From Microvirga rosea (GTDB lineage: Bacteria; Pseudomonadota; Alphaproteobacteria; Rhizobiales; Beijerinckiaceae): a DNA stretch of 64,000 nt. A program made the translations under genes and the position numbers. Of the stretch, positions 26,818 through 36,903 are shown piece after piece. The notes under the pieces are model-generated. The model searched no databases and was not told the origin of the DNA. It was given only the letters and a program-made list of their open reading frames with translations. The DNA is taken from the NCBI RefSeq assembly GCF_020595095.1, contig NZ_JAJDOP010000001.1:186001-250000 (forward strand), given 5' to 3'. The first letter of the stretch is position 1, and each line of letters begins with the position of its first letter.

Positions 26818-26830
26818 TTTGGGGGCTGTC

Positions 26831-29800
26831 ATGACGACTTTGTATATTTCCAATACCCGAACGAATTCCGTCCTTCTCGATCCGACTACCTTCTCCGATC
26901 TTCAGGTCACGGCGACCGGAACCCTGACCACCGTCAACGCAGCCGTCGAGGGGTATCCGGGCGCCACGGTGGCGGTCGACGGATCGATTTTCTCCCAGAT
27001 GGACGCGATCAGCTTTGCCGGAATGGGCTGCGCCATCACGGTGGGGGCGACGGGCATCGTCCGTGGAAACAACAATGGCGTTTATCTGGGAGACGACGCG
27101 AATACCGTCATCAACAACGGCCAGATCTCCGGCTCGCTGAACATTCTCGGCACGGCCGCCGTCGTGCTGGACGGATCGGACAACTACATCTTCAACGCCG
27201 GGCTTTTCTCGGGCTATTACGGTATTCTCGGAACGGCGACCCAAGGGGACGGAAATCTCAATCACATCCTGAACGAAGGACGTATTCAGGCGACCGATAC
27301 GGGAATTCTTCTCACCGCCATCAACGGCCTTGTTCCGTCGACGCGCGCGACGGTCGACAACCCCCTCGACTACGGTGTCTTCAACAGCGGAACCATCATC
27401 GCAGGCCTGACGGGCGTCGATATCCGTTTGGCCGGCAGCGTGACCAATACCGGCCTCATCAAGGCCAGCCTCGTCGGCATCACGTTCAACACGGGAGATA
27501 CCTTCCTCAGGAATTCCGGCGAGATCATCGCCCAGACGGCGGTTTTCGGCTCCATCGATGGCGATACGCTCCTGAACAGCGGTCATCTTCAAGGCGCCAT
27601 CCTGCTCAATGACGGCGCCGATCTCTACGACGGACGGGAAGGCACCGTCACCGACGCCATCAATCTCGGTGACGGCAACGACACCGCTTATGGCGGCGCC
27701 GGCGTCGAGACGTTGCTGGGCGGCGCTGGCCGCGATTCGCTTTTCGGTTACGGCGGAAGCGACGATCTCGATGGAGGAGACGGCGACGACGTGCTGGACG
27801 GCGGGACCGGGGCGGACCGCATGATCGGCGGATCCGGCGACGATACTTTCGTGGTCGACAACGCCGGCGACCTCGTCGTGGAAGCGGCGGGAGACATCGA
27901 GGGAATCGATACGGTCGAGGCTTCCATCTCCTATGCGCTCGGCGCGAATGTCGAGCACCTGACCCTCATCGGCGCCGCTCATATCAACGCAACCGGCAAC
28001 GAGCTCGCCAACACGCTCACTGGGAATGACGGCGACAACGTTCTCGATGGCGGCGCGGAGGCCGATCAGATGGCCGGCGGCGCCGGCAACGACACCTATG
28101 TGGTCGACAACGCCGCCGATGTCGTTACGGAAAGATCCAACGAGGGCGTCGACACGGTGACGGCTTCCGTCGGCGTCGCCTTGGGCGCCCATGTGGAGAA
28201 TCTCCTGCTCCTTGGCGCCGACGACATCGACGGCAGCGGCAATGACCTTGCGAACGTGATCACCGGCAATGCCGGAAACAACATCCTCGACGGCGGAACC
28301 GGCGCCGACCGGCTCGCGGGCGGCCTCGGCAACGATACCTACCTGGTGGATCACGCGGGCGACCGCGTGACGGAAGGAGCCGGGGAAGGAACCGACACGG
28401 TCAGATCGACCATCAGCTACGCGTTGGCCGACAACATCGAGCAACTGGTTCTCGTCGGAACCGGCAACCTCGACGGCATCGGGAATGGCTCGGCCAACAC
28501 CATCACCGGCACGTCCGGCAACAACCTGCTGGACGGCGGCGCGGGTGCCGATCTTCTCACCGGCCGTGGGGGCGACGACACCTACATCGTCGACGATGCC
28601 GGGGACGTGGTGGCCGAACTCGCGGATGAAGGCTCCGACACGGTCCGCGCTTCGGTGTCCTATGGTCTTTCCCAAAATGTCGAGAACCTGATCCTCACCG
28701 GATCCGGCAATATCAACGGCAGCGGCAACGACGCGGCGAACGTGATCACCGGCAATGACGGGAACAACATCCTCGACGGCGGAGCGGAAGCCGACCACCT
28801 TGTCGGCGGGCTCGGCAACGACACCTATCTGGTCGACAATGCCGATGACATGGTCGTCGAGGCGGTGAACGAGGGGATCGACAGCGTCGTGTCCTCGGTC
28901 TCCTATTCCCTGAGGGCCAATGTGGAGAACCTGACCCTTAGCCAGAACAACAACATCGACGGGACCGGCAACAGCCTCGCCAACACCCTGACCGGCAACG
29001 CGGGACACAACGTTCTCGACGGCGGCGCAGGCGCCGACCTGCTGATCGGCGGACAAGGCAACGACACCTATGTGATCGACCAGGCGGGCGACACCGTTGT
29101 CGAGGCGAGCGACGAAGGGGACGATACGGTCAGAGCCTCGATCGGCTACAGCCTTGGGGCCAATCTCGAAAACCTCGTCCTGACGGGATCCGGCAGCATC
29201 GGCGGCACCGGGAACGATCTTGCCAACACCATCACCGGCAATATGGGCGACAACACGCTCGACGGCGGCGCGGGGGCGGACAACCTCGCGGGCGGACAGG
29301 GGAACGATACGTATCTCGTCGACAATGCCCAAGACACGGTCACCGAAGCGGCCGGCGAAGGCGTCGATACGGTTCGGGCCTCCATCACCTATGCTCTCGC
29401 AAATCATGTGGAACGCCTGATCCTCACTGGAGCGGCTCCCATCGACGGCACGGGCAATTCCCTCGACAACGTCCTTGTCGGAAACGATGGCGGCAACGTC
29501 CTCGACGGCGGCGCAGGCGCCGACGACCTGCGCGGCGGGCTCGGCAACGACACTTATCTGGTCGACAACGCCAAGGATCTCGTGAGCGAGGCGGCAGGCG
29601 AAGGCGTCGATACCGTTCGGGCGTCCGTCAGCTACACGCTGAGCGCCAATGTCGAGAACCTGGTTCTCTCCGGAGCCGGCAACATCAGCGGGATCGGCAA
29701 CGAACTTGCCAACGATATCACCGGCAACGGCGGCGACAATGTCCTGGACGGCGGCGCGGGCGCGGACAGCCTCGCCGGCGGCGGCGGCAACGATACGTAT

Positions 29801-32479
29801 ATGGTCGACAACGCCAACGATCTGGTTCTGGAGGGAGCCGATCAGGGTGTGGATACGGTCAACGCCGCGATCTCCTATGCGCTGGGTCAGAATGTCGAGA
29901 ACCTCACGCTCACGGGCAGCGGCGATCTGAGCGGGATCGGCAACGATCTTGCGAACACGATCACTGGAAACAACGGAAACAATGTCCTCCAGGGCAGCGG
30001 CGGCAACGACCTGATGGATGGCGGCGCGGGATCCGACAGGGCCGTGTATCTGGGCTCGAAAGCCGATTATGTCATTACCCGCAAGGCAGACGGCACCATC
30101 GAAATCCGGGATACCCAGGACGGGCGGGACGGAACCGACATTCTCAAGGGCATCGAAACCCTTCAATTCGTCGACGGAACGGTGACTCTCGCCTCCAACG
30201 CACCGTCTGCCCCGGTGGTTCAGGGATCGATCAACACGATCAACGAAAATGCGGCCTTCTACACCCCGGTCGCCAGCGTCCAATCGCCGAATGTTGCCGC
30301 GGCGTCGGTGGTCTATTCCCTGTCCACGAATCCCGGGGGCAAGTTCGCGATCGATCCCGCAAGCGGCATGATCGGCCTCGTGGGCGATATCGACTACGAA
30401 GCCTCGTCCACCGTCGACCCGGATCTCAAGACCGAGTTCAAGGACACGCCGCAGGAGCGCAAGTATTATCTCCTGGCGGTGACGGCCACCGACGCGACCA
30501 CCAGCTGGTCGTCCACGCCGACGACGATCAAGGTCTACGTCAACAACGTGAACGAAGCGCCCACGGGACTGAGCTTCACGAACGGCACCACGAAGGCCAC
30601 CATCGGCGAGAACGCTGCGGACGGCGCCGTGATCGGGGCCTTGCAGGCAGTGGATCCGGATGGCGACAGCCAGTTCGTCTATGCGTTCGACACCAGCGGC
30701 AACGGCGGCTCGAGCGGTGCCGGCAATGCGGGAGGCCGCTTCAAGATCGAGAACGGCCAGCTGAAGGTCGCGGCGCTCACGGACATTACGAAGCCGGAGA
30801 CCTACACGGTCACGATCAAGGTGACCGACAAGAACGGCGGCCCTGGGGCCACCGCGACTTATAAGGACTTCCTGATCACCGTAAACCCGGCCACCGGCGG
30901 CAATGAGGAACCGGTCTTCGGTATCGAGGGCAATCCTGCAACACCGGCCACCGACACAGGTCCGGCCGTGAAACCGTTCATGGGCATCACGTTGTCGGAC
31001 CAGGAAGACAACGATCTGACCCTTACGGTGTCGTTCACCAATGCGGAAGGCGTCCTCGACAATATCGGCTCTACCGCCACCGTGCAGGTCACGGACCCCG
31101 ATCCCACCGCCACGACGCGCACCATCACCCTGAAGGGCAAGGCCGGGGACCTTCAAACCTTCCTCGACAACATCACCTTCGATCCGGCCAACAGCACGGC
31201 CAATTCCGGGCAGGTGACGACGCAGTTCTCCTTTACCCTGAAGGACGACAGCCACGAAGCGAGCAATCACCTCAATGCCGTTCGGGTGGTCACCACCATC
31301 GTGGACAAGTCGGAGAATGCCGCGCCGGTGATCGGCAATGCGGGCAGCGCCGCCGATCCGATCGTCAAGGAGATCCTGGATACGCAGACCACGAAGCCGT
31401 TCGACGGCGTGACGGTGACGGATGCCGACAGCACCACGGTCACCGCCACCATTGCGCTTGACGTCGACTCGAAGGGCGCCTTCCTGGCCTCCAGCCTGAA
31501 CGGGTTCGCGTACAATGCCCAGACCCACACCTATTCCATGACGGGTACGGCGGAAACCGTCCAGAACGCCCTCCAAGGATTGGTGTTCGATCCTCGCGAT
31601 CGCGCCACCAGCGCTGTCGGCGACAAGGAGACCACATCGTTCACCCTCACGATCGCCGATGGCGAGGGCGGGCAGGCGACCAGCAACTTCATCAAGGTCG
31701 AGGCAGCCGCTGCCAATCGCGGCCCTTCGGACATCACCCTCACAGGGGGCCTGGCCGCCGCGGAATATGCCGCAACGGGCACCCTGGTGGGCACCCTCGG
31801 CAATTCCGATCCGAATACGGGCGATCAGCACACCTATACCCTGACCGACAGCGCCGGCGGGCGTTTCAAGATCGTGGGCAATCAGCTTCTGGTCGACAAC
31901 GGCTTCAAGCTCGACTTCGAGCAGGCCACCGCGCATGCGGTCACGGTTCACGTGAGCGATGCATCCGGTGCTTCCTATGACAAGAGCTTTACCGTCAGGG
32001 TCGACGATGTGGCCCGGGAGCTGACGGCGGGTAGCCCGGGAGACGACGTTTTCAAGGCCGGAAAATACAACGACGTCCTCGGGGGCGGTTTCGGCAACGA
32101 TGTGCTGTGGGGTGGCGCGGGCAAGGACACGCTCACCGGCGGCAAAGGCAAGGATGTGTTCGTGTTCAACACCAAGCTGAACAAGAAGACCAACCTCGAC
32201 AAGATCAAAGACTTCAACGTGAAGGACGACACGATCTGGCTCGACAACGCCATCTTCAAGAAGCTCGGCAAGGGCAGCGAGCTGAAGCCGGGCAAGCTCA
32301 ACAAGGCGTTCTTCAGCATCGGCGATCACGCCAAGGACAAGAACGACTATCTGATCTACGACAACAAGAAGGGCGTGCTCTTCTATGATGCCGACGGCTC
32401 GGGCGCCGGCAAGGCGATGGAGATCGCCACCCTCTCCAAGAAGCTCAAGATGACCTACAAGGACTTCTTCGTCATCTAA
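26831..32479 (+). CDS. giant RTX-type calcium-binding repeat protein
   Basis: Extracellular repeat protein of 1882 residues. Residues 1 to about 300 form a Thr/Asn/Gly-rich region like a beta-helix passenger. Nine tandem units of about 81 residues follow (27791-29984), each with an RTX-like [13 protein letters not shown] segment, NDTYxVDNA and a SYxLxxNVENLxLTG strand. Cadherin/VCBS-like domains follow ([20 protein letters not shown] and similar), then a final RTX block and a lysine-rich end ([19 protein letters not shown]) closing with KDFFVI, which fits a type I secretion signal. There is no N-terminal signal peptide. Likely a calcium-dependent surface adhesin or matrix protein. The ATG at 26831 follows a G-run; a TTG at 26819 is less likely. 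Confidence 0.9.
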   Translation: MTTLYISNTRTNSVLLDPTTFSDLQVTATGTLTTVNAAVEGYPGATVAVDGSIFSQMDAISFAGMGCAITVGATGIVRGNNNGVYLGDDANTVINNGQISGSLNILGTAAVVLDGSDNYIFNAGLFSGYYGILGTATQGDGNLNHILNEGRIQATDTGILLTAINGLVPSTRATVDNPLDYGVFNSGTIIAGLTGVDIRLAGSVTNTGLIKASLVGITFNTGDTFLRNSGEIIAQTAVFGSIDGDTLLNSGHLQGAILLNDGADLYDGREGTVTDAINLGDGNDTAYGGAGVETLLGGAGRDSLFGYGGSDDLDGGDGDDVLDGGTGADRMIGGSGDDTFVVDNAGDLVVEAAGDIEGIDTVEASISYALGANVEHLTLIGAAHINATGNELANTLTGNDGDNVLDGGAEADQMAGGAGNDTYVVDNAADVVTERSNEGVDTVTASVGVALGAHVENLLLLGADDIDGSGNDLANVITGNAGNNILDGGTGADRLAGGLGNDTYLVDHAGDRVTEGAGEGTDTVRSTISYALADNIEQLVLVGTGNLDGIGNGSANTITGTSGNNLLDGGAGADLLTGRGGDDTYIVDDAGDVVAELADEGSDTVRASVSYGLSQNVENLILTGSGNINGSGNDAANVITGNDGNNILDGGAEADHLVGGLGNDTYLVDNADDMVVEAVNEGIDSVVSSVSYSLRANVENLTLSQNNNIDGTGNSLANTLTGNAGHNVLDGGAGADLLIGGQGNDTYVIDQAGDTVVEASDEGDDTVRASIGYSLGANLENLVLTGSGSIGGTGNDLANTITGNMGDNTLDGGAGADNLAGGQGNDTYLVDNAQDTVTEAAGEGVDTVRASITYALANHVERLILTGAAPIDGTGNSLDNVLVGNDGGNVLDGGAGADDLRGGLGNDTYLVDNAKDLVSEAAGEGVDTVRASVSYTLSANVENLVLSGAGNISGIGNELANDITGNGGDNVLDGGAGADSLAGGGGNDTYMVDNANDLVLEGADQGVDTVNAAISYALGQNVENLTLTGSGDLSGIGNDLANTITGNNGNNVLQGSGGNDLMDGGAGSDRAVYLGSKADYVITRKADGTIEIRDTQDGRDGTDILKGIETLQFVDGTVTLASNAPSAPVVQGSINTINENAAFYTPVASVQSPNVAAASVVYSLSTNPGGKFAIDPASGMIGLVGDIDYEASSTVDPDLKTEFKDTPQERKYYLLAVTATDATTSWSSTPTTIKVYVNNVNEAPTGLSFTNGTTKATIGENAADGAVIGALQAVDPDGDSQFVYAFDTSGNGGSSGAGNAGGRFKIENGQLKVAALTDITKPETYTVTIKVTDKNGGPGATATYKDFLITVNPATGGNEEPVFGIEGNPATPATDTGPAVKPFMGITLSDQEDNDLTLTVSFTNAEGVLDNIGSTATVQVTDPDPTATTRTITLKGKAGDLQTFLDNITFDPANSTANSGQVTTQFSFTLKDDSHEASNHLNAVRVVTTIVDKSENAAPVIGNAGSAADPIVKEILDTQTTKPFDGVTVTDADSTTVTATIALDVDSKGAFLASSLNGFAYNAQTHTYSMTGTAETVQNALQGLVFDPRDRATSAVGDKETTSFTLTIADGEGGQATSNFIKVEAAAANRGPSDITLTGGLAAAEYAATGTLVGTLGNSDPNTGDQHTYTLTDSAGGRFKIVGNQLLVDNGFKLDFEQATAHAVTVHVSDASGASYDKSFTVRVDDVARELTAGSPGDDVFKAGKYNDVLGGGFGNDVLWGGAGKDTLTGGKGKDVFVFNTKLNKKTNLDKIKDFNVKDDTIWLDNAIFKKLGKGSELKPGKLNKAFFSIGDHAKDKNDYLIYDNKKGVLFYDADGSGAGKAMEIATLSKKLKMTYKDFFVI
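27791..29984 (+). repeat. nine tandem 243-bp coding repeats inside the giant RTX gene
   Basis: Period is 243 bases (81 codons) from one LDGG motif to the next, for example 28040 to 28283; the first unit is six bases longer. Nine VDxA/ENL-type units were counted. Units are diverged at many positions, so this is an old duplication array, not a recent expansion. Confidence 0.85.
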
Positions 32480-32490
32480 ATCGGCAAAAT

Positions 32491-32520
32491 AAAGGGCGGG
32501 GTTCAACCCCGCCCTTGTTG
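32491..32520. terminator. bidirectional terminator between the RTX gene and asd
   Basis: Stem GGGCGGGG (32494-32501) pairs with CCCCGCCC (32507-32514) around a five-base loop, with A-rich sequence on one side and TTGTTG on the other. It lies between the convergent stops of the giant RTX gene and asd and can serve both. Confidence 0.8.
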
Positions 32521-32522
32521 TT

Positions 32523-33554
32523 TCAGGCCGCCTTCTTCTTCGACGGCAGGAGATTGCGGTTGGCCATAGCTTCCGCGATCTGAATCGCGTTGAGGGCCGC
32601 GCCCTTGCGCAGATTGTCGGACACGCACCAGAACGAGAGGCCGTTCTCGACCGTGATGTCCTCGCGGATGCGCGAAATGTAGGTCGCGTCCTCGCCGGCT
32701 GCCTCGTGGGGGGTGATGTAGCCGCCGGGTTCGCGCTTATCGATCACCACGACGCCGGGAGCGGAGCGGAGGATGTCGCGTGCCTCATCGGCCGTGATCG
32801 GCTTCTCGAACTCCACGTTCACGGCTTCCGAGTGGCTGATGAACACCGGAACACGCACGCAGGTGGCGGTGAGCTTGATCTTGGGATCGAGGATCTTCTT
32901 GGTCTCCACCATCATCTTCCACTCTTCCTTCGTGAACCCGTCCTCCATGAACACATCGATATGGGGGATCACGTTGAAGGCGATGCGCTTGGGAAACTTC
33001 TTTTCCTGCACGTCCTGGAGGGAATAGAGAGCCTTGGTCTGGCGATCGAGCTCGTCGATGCCGTCCTTGCCGGCGCCCGAGACCGACTGATAGGTCGCAA
33101 CGACCACCCGCTTGATCGTGGCGTGATCGTGGAGCGGCTTGAGCGCCACGACGAGCTGCGCCGTCGAACAATTCGGATTGGCGATGATGTTCTTCTTCAT
33201 CTCACGCACCGCTTCGGCGTTCACCTCCGGAACCACCAGCGGCACGTCGGCGTCGTAGCGCCAGGCGGAGGAGTTATCGATCACGACGGCGCCTTGCGCG
33301 GCGATCTTCGGCGACCATTCCTTGGAGACATCACCGCCGGCCGACATGAGGCAGAGATCCACATCGGAGAAGTCATAGGTGTCCAGGGCCTTGGTCTTCA
33401 GCGTCTTGTCGCCGTAGGACACCTCCGTTCCCTGGCTGCGGCGCGAGGCCAGCGCCACCACCTCATCGGCCTGAAAGGCCCGTTCGGCGAGAATGTTCAG
33501 CATCTCGCGGCCCACATTACCCGTCGCGCCGACGACAGCGACCTTGTATCCCAT
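32523..33554 (-). CDS. asd: aspartate-semialdehyde dehydrogenase
   Basis: Asd enzyme of 343 residues. It makes aspartate semialdehyde from aspartyl phosphate with NADPH, the branch point to Lys/diaminopimelate, Met and Thr. It has the cofactor loop VAVVGATGNVGREML, the catalytic Cys in ANPNCSTAQLV and the substrate motif SVSGAGKDGI. The ATG at 33554 follows AGGAGA. Upstream of the gene is a short Thr/Lys/Met-rich reading frame that could be an attenuation leader (separate entry). Confidence 0.96.
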   Translation of the reverse strand: MGYKVAVVGATGNVGREMLNILAERAFQADEVVALASRRSQGTEVSYGDKTLKTKALDTYDFSDVDLCLMSAGGDVSKEWSPKIAAQGAVVIDNSSAWRYDADVPLVVPEVNAEAVREMKKNIIANPNCSTAQLVVALKPLHDHATIKRVVVATYQSVSGAGKDGIDELDRQTKALYSLQDVQEKKFPKRIAFNVIPHIDVFMEDGFTKEEWKMMVETKKILDPKIKLTATCVRVPVFISHSEAVNVEFEKPITADEARDILRSAPGVVVIDKREPGGYITPHEAAGEDATYISRIREDITVENGLSFWCVSDNLRKGAALNAIQIAEAMANRNLLPSKKKAA

Positions 33555-33652
33555 TGGACTTCTCCTGTTTTCGCTCTCCCCGGAGATTGTAACAACCCTT
33601 GTCGGGTATCGCCTCTCGCCCCGACGGGAGAGAGGACCGGGGACGACGAGGC

Positions 33653-33727
33653 TTAGGCGGCCGTCGTTTTCACGGCCGTCGTGACGGTTTTCGTTTTGCT
33701 CGTCGTTGTGAGCAGCGTCATAGCCAT
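33653..33727 (-). CDS. possible leader peptide of asd (Thr/Lys/Met rich)
   Basis: A 24-codon reading frame whose stop is about 100 bases upstream of asd, on the same strand. By reading the codons, 10 residues are Thr, 3 Lys and 2 Met, all end products of the aspartate pathway that asd feeds. Between it and asd, mutually exclusive stems can be drawn: CCTCTC...GAGAGG around 33616-33636, and CTCTCCC with GGGAGAG close to the asd ribosome binding site. There is no good ribosome binding site and no clear T-tract, so it may be a chance result of ACG-rich sequence. Confidence 0.35.
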   Translation of the reverse strand: MAMTLLTTTSKTKTVTTAVKTTAA

Positions 33728-33799
33728 CGTCCATCGCAAGGCCCGAGCACCGGGCCGAAGATCCTTTCAGCAACACATCAAAGGCGAAGCCGCGTCAAG

Positions 33800-34309
33800 T
33801 CATTCTTGCGACGAGGGCGCCGAACCGTTCGGTTCGAGAAAGAAACGGTAGAAGACCTTGTCCTGTTTCACGCCGCCGAGCGCTTCGTAGAATTTTTGGG
33901 CCTCCACATTGCCCCGATCCGTCGTGAGATCGATCCGGGTGATCTGCCGCGCTCGGGCGTATTCGGCGAGCCACGCCATCAGGGCGGTTCCGACGGAGCG
34001 GCCCCGCGCCTCCTTCGCCACATAAAGCTCCTTCAGGAACAACAGGCCGCCGAGATTGAAGCCCGGCCGCAGCAGGGCAAAGCAGGCGAGGCCCACGGGG
34101 TTCCCTTCGTCGAAGGCGAGAGCATAGCGGGTGCCTTCCTGTTCCTCCATGGACGTTTGCACCGTGGCCTGGGTCTCGGCCGGATCGGAGCAGGCGTTGT
34201 CGGAGGCATAGTGCCGTTCGAGGGATCGGATGAGCGCTGCGATGATGGGCGCATCGTCGATTTCGGCAGTGCGCACGGTGATCGGGGACGGTGGAAAGGC
34301 TGTCGACAT
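33800..34309 (-). CDS. GNAT family N-acetyltransferase
   Basis: GNAT-fold acetyltransferase of 169 residues. The acetyl-CoA loop region is ELYVAKEARGRSVGTALMAW, and RGNVEAQKFYEALGG is typical of the C-terminal part. The substrate is unknown. ATG at 34309 (MSTAFPPSPITVRTAEIDDA) is chosen on family length; no strong ribosome binding site is seen. The gene is divergent from the membrane-anchored hypothetical protein at 34422. Confidence 0.9.
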   Translation of the reverse strand: MSTAFPPSPITVRTAEIDDAPIIAALIRSLERHYASDNACSDPAETQATVQTSMEEQEGTRYALAFDEGNPVGLACFALLRPGFNLGGLLFLKELYVAKEARGRSVGTALMAWLAEYARARQITRIDLTTDRGNVEAQKFYEALGGVKQDKVFYRFFLEPNGSAPSSQE

Positions 34310-34421
34310 GGGCGGAATGGTAACCTTCGATTCACGATGCTGAACGAAAGCTTTCGAATAGGCGAGAACGCTACGGTAGAACAGTCGCTTAAGGATGGCC
34401 ATCATCTGCGACGGGAGCATC

Positions 34422-35213
34422 ATGCCGAGGGCGATCGACGCCGATTGGGACGAGGACGAGCTGGCGGACGAGCAGCCGCTGCGCGGTGCCCGTTCGCGTC
34501 TCCCGTGGCTCCGGATGGGCATCCTGTCCGGGCTGACCGTGGCGGTGCTCGTCCATTTCGCGCGGCAGGCCGAACCGCCGGGCCGCTCCCCGGCAGAGCC
34601 GAAGGATGTCCCGGTCTCCACCCTCATCGCCCCGCCGCCGTCCTGGCAGGCCCTGCCGCAGGCCAATGCCGCCTACGGCGTCGAAAAAGCCTTTGCGCCG
34701 GCCACCTTCACGGTCCGGCAGCATTCCTCGGGCGCGCGTGAAGAAACCTTGATGTTCGGCCGGTTCGGCGATCCCCGGCATGCCCGCATCAGCCTGGTGG
34801 AGGGTCCGGTCGAAGAGCAGAGGCGCAGTTTCTTCGTCGATCTGGTTCGCAAGGCCGCCGAGGCCGGGCTGTCCGTGACCCGCAATACGCAAAGTCAGCT
34901 CATCGCGACCAAGTTCGGCTCCGTCGAAATCGCCGAGGTGACCCTGGCCGGCGTCGGTGAACAGACGTGTCAGGCCTTCCGGTTTGCGGATTCCGAGACC
35001 GCCTTCGGTTTTCAAGGCTGGCTTTGCGGATCCGAGGCCCAGAATGTCGATGCGACGCAGGCCGCCTGCTTCATCGACCGGATCGCCCTCGCGGGGACCG
35101 ACAGTCTCGTTCTCAAGGCCTTTTTCGCCCGGGCCGAGCGCAAGCGGACGGATGCGTGCGGACCGGCTGCCCGCACGGCGGCCGTTGCGGCTAAATCTCC
35201 CGGCCGACCGTAA
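34422..35213 (+). CDS. hypothetical membrane-anchored protein
   Basis: Protein of 263 residues, family not recognised. After an acidic N-terminus (ADWDEDELADE) there is one hydrophobic segment (LRMGILSGLTVAVLVHFA), so most of the chain is probably periplasmic. Two Cys (in QTCQAFRF and QGWLCGSE) lie in the C-terminal half. The ATG at 34422 has GGGAG four bases upstream; ATG at 34395 has none. The 3' end overlaps the sulfite oxidase-like gene by 23 bases tail to tail. Confidence 0.75.
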   Translation: MPRAIDADWDEDELADEQPLRGARSRLPWLRMGILSGLTVAVLVHFARQAEPPGRSPAEPKDVPVSTLIAPPPSWQALPQANAAYGVEKAFAPATFTVRQHSSGAREETLMFGRFGDPRHARISLVEGPVEEQRRSFFVDLVRKAAEAGLSVTRNTQSQLIATKFGSVEIAEVTLAGVGEQTCQAFRFADSETAFGFQGWLCGSEAQNVDATQAACFIDRIALAGTDSLVLKAFFARAERKRTDACGPAARTAAVAAKSPGRP

Positions 35214-36312
35214 TCGCAACCCGGTGAACGGCGTTGCAGCCATAGCCGTTGGGGTTCCAGTTCTCTGCGACGAGGGGCTGTGTCCGCCCTGAGGAATCCG
35301 TGGCCCGCGCCCAGATCTCATAGGTGCCCTCGCCCGGGAGCGGGAGGGACGCGGACCAGCGCGCCCAGTCGTAACGGTTGCGCAAGGGCTCGAGGGCGGC
35401 ATCGCTCCAGGTCGCCCCCCGGTCGATGGAGATTTGCACCCGCATCACCGCATCGTCGCCCGCCCAGGCGGCGCCGCGGATGGCGATATCCCGGGTGCCG
35501 GCCGCATAGGCCGTCCCGTCGGCCGGTGCCGTGACGATGCTGCGCACGGGCATCGATTCCAGGATGCGCAGGGCGACGCCCTCCCCGTTCGACCCGGGCG
35601 GAATCGGATCGACCGGCACCCGGTACGACAGCCCCGTCATGCCCGGGCCGTCATGTTCCCGATCGCGGATCCAGATCCGCGTCAGCCATTTCTGGCTCAG
35701 CGAGCCCGGCCAGCCCGGCACCACGAGGCGCAAGGGACCTCCATGCAGAAAGGGCAGTGGCGCGCCGTTCATGGCAAAGGCCAGAAGGGTATGCTCTTCG
35801 AGGGCTTTGTCGATCCGCATGCCGCGGGAGATGGACGGCGCATCGTAACGGCCGGACTTGTCCGGATCAGCCCCATAATGGGCGGTGTACACGGCGGAAG
35901 TCTTGAGACCGGCCGCCCGCAGCACGTCCGCCAGGGACACGCCGGTCCATTCGGCGCAGCCGACGCCGCCGTTCGTCCAGGGATTTCCCTCCGCGGCAGG
36001 CGAGAAGAACGAGCGTCCGTTGCCGCCGCATTCCAGCACCATGCGGTAGGTCTTTTGGACAAACCGGCTTTTCAGCTCGGCCACGGTCAGACGCAGCGGG
36101 GCCTCGACCTCGCCATCGATGACGAGCATCCATTCATCGGGACGCTCCGCCCTGGGCGGCAGGAGACCATTGTTTCTGACGAAGAAACGCGAGACCGGCG
36201 TCGTCGCGTCGTCCAGGCCCTCCTCCGGCGTTTCGGCCACAAGAGGAACATGGCCGAGAAGGGAAAGGGAATCCTTCCCTCGCAGTTCAGGAATGTCGTC
36301 GCGCCGATCCAA
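35191..36312 (-). CDS. sulfite oxidase-like molybdopterin oxidoreductase
   Basis: Sulfite-oxidase-superfamily enzyme of 373 residues. The N-terminal Mo-cofactor domain has the Cys ligand in MVLECGGNGRSFF and substrate-pocket residues in GGPLRLVVPGWPG. The C-terminal part is the Mo-co dimerisation domain (AAWAGDDAVMRVQISIDRGA). There is no heme domain, and no Tat or Sec signal at the N-terminus, so a cytoplasmic oxidoreductase is implied unless the true start is further upstream. The TTG at 36312 is supported by AAGGAAG four bases upstream; the next Met is about residue 62. The substrate (sulfite or other) is uncertain. Confidence 0.85.
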   Translation of the reverse strand: MDRRDDIPELRGKDSLSLLGHVPLVAETPEEGLDDATTPVSRFFVRNNGLLPPRAERPDEWMLVIDGEVEAPLRLTVAELKSRFVQKTYRMVLECGGNGRSFFSPAAEGNPWTNGGVGCAEWTGVSLADVLRAAGLKTSAVYTAHYGADPDKSGRYDAPSISRGMRIDKALEEHTLLAFAMNGAPLPFLHGGPLRLVVPGWPGSLSQKWLTRIWIRDREHDGPGMTGLSYRVPVDPIPPGSNGEGVALRILESMPVRSIVTAPADGTAYAAGTRDIAIRGAAWAGDDAVMRVQISIDRGATWSDAALEPLRNRYDWARWSASLPLPGEGTYEIWARATDSSGRTQPLVAENWNPNGYGCNAVHRVAITVGREI

Positions 36313-36501
36313 TAGACTTCCTTTCCTTCACATTCCTCGCATGCCCCATCGGAGAGCGGAACAATTTAAGCGACGGCGCTATATTTCCAAGGGTTCGCCA
36401 TTGGGGTTCGCCATTGGCGGGACCCACCGCGTGTTTCCGAGCAGGCGCCAGGTTGAGCACGATGGCGCGCCCTTGATCGATGGTTATGCTGGAGGCTTCA
36501 G

Positions 36502-36849
36502 ATGCGCCGTTTCGTTACGATCAGCCTGGCATCCCTGGCTGCAATCACCGCCTTTTCCGTCACCGCCGAAGCCCAGAATCGGAATCGGCCTCTCACCTTC
36601 CGGGTCGCGCCACGCAGCTTCCTGGATCCCGGCAACGTGGTGGCTCCGAATTCGATCAGCCCAGGGGCGAGCGGCTACGGCCAGGCTCAGTCGTATATTC
36701 TCAGCCCGCCCTATGGACAGAGCGAGCGCTTCAGCGGCGGCGGGCGCCTGCCTGATCCGATCACCAACGGCCCGTTCGTCGGCTCGCGCAACCCGTTCGG
36801 GCCGCTCGATTTCAACCCGAACGTCGAATCGACGGGCTCGATCCGCTGA
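36502..36849 (+). CDS. small secreted hypothetical protein
   Basis: Protein of 115 residues with a clear signal peptide (MRRFVTISLASLAAITAFSV, cleaved near AEAQ). The mature part is rich in Asn, Pro, Gly and Ser with no recognised domain. It is probably periplasmic or secreted. A hairpin just downstream (36862-36893) separates it from leuB, with which it converges. Confidence 0.7.
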   Translation: MRRFVTISLASLAAITAFSVTAEAQNRNRPLTFRVAPRSFLDPGNVVAPNSISPGASGYGQAQSYILSPPYGQSERFSGGGRLPDPITNGPFVGSRNPFGPLDFNPNVESTGSIR

Positions 36850-36861
36850 ACGCGTCGCGAA

Positions 36862-36898
36862 ACCCATGGGCCGACCGGAGTCGCCCCATGGGTGTTCT
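36862..36898. terminator. hairpin between the small secreted gene and leuB
   Basis: ACCCATGGG (36862-36870) pairs with CCCATGGGT (36885-36893), extended by CGAC/GTCG inside. GTTCTTC follows on the plus strand. Its location between convergent stops supports a terminator for the plus-strand gene. Confidence 0.6.
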
Positions 36899-36903
36899 TC
36901 GTC

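Noticed and set aside
27791..29984. Regular repeats considered as a CRISPR-like array
   Set aside because: The period of 243 bases is a multiple of three and lies inside one reading frame with RTX motifs; there are no short repeats with unique spacers.
26789..32506. 1905-codon open frame antisense to the giant RTX gene
   Set aside because: Its periodicity mirrors the sense repeats, and GC-rich codon bias suppresses stops. The sense frame has clear RTX motifs and a start region with promoter-like features; the antisense frame has none.
33599..34741. 380-codon plus-strand frame over the acetyltransferase gene
   Set aside because: It is a shadow of the GNAT gene and of the upstream part of the next gene; no domain is visible in this frame.
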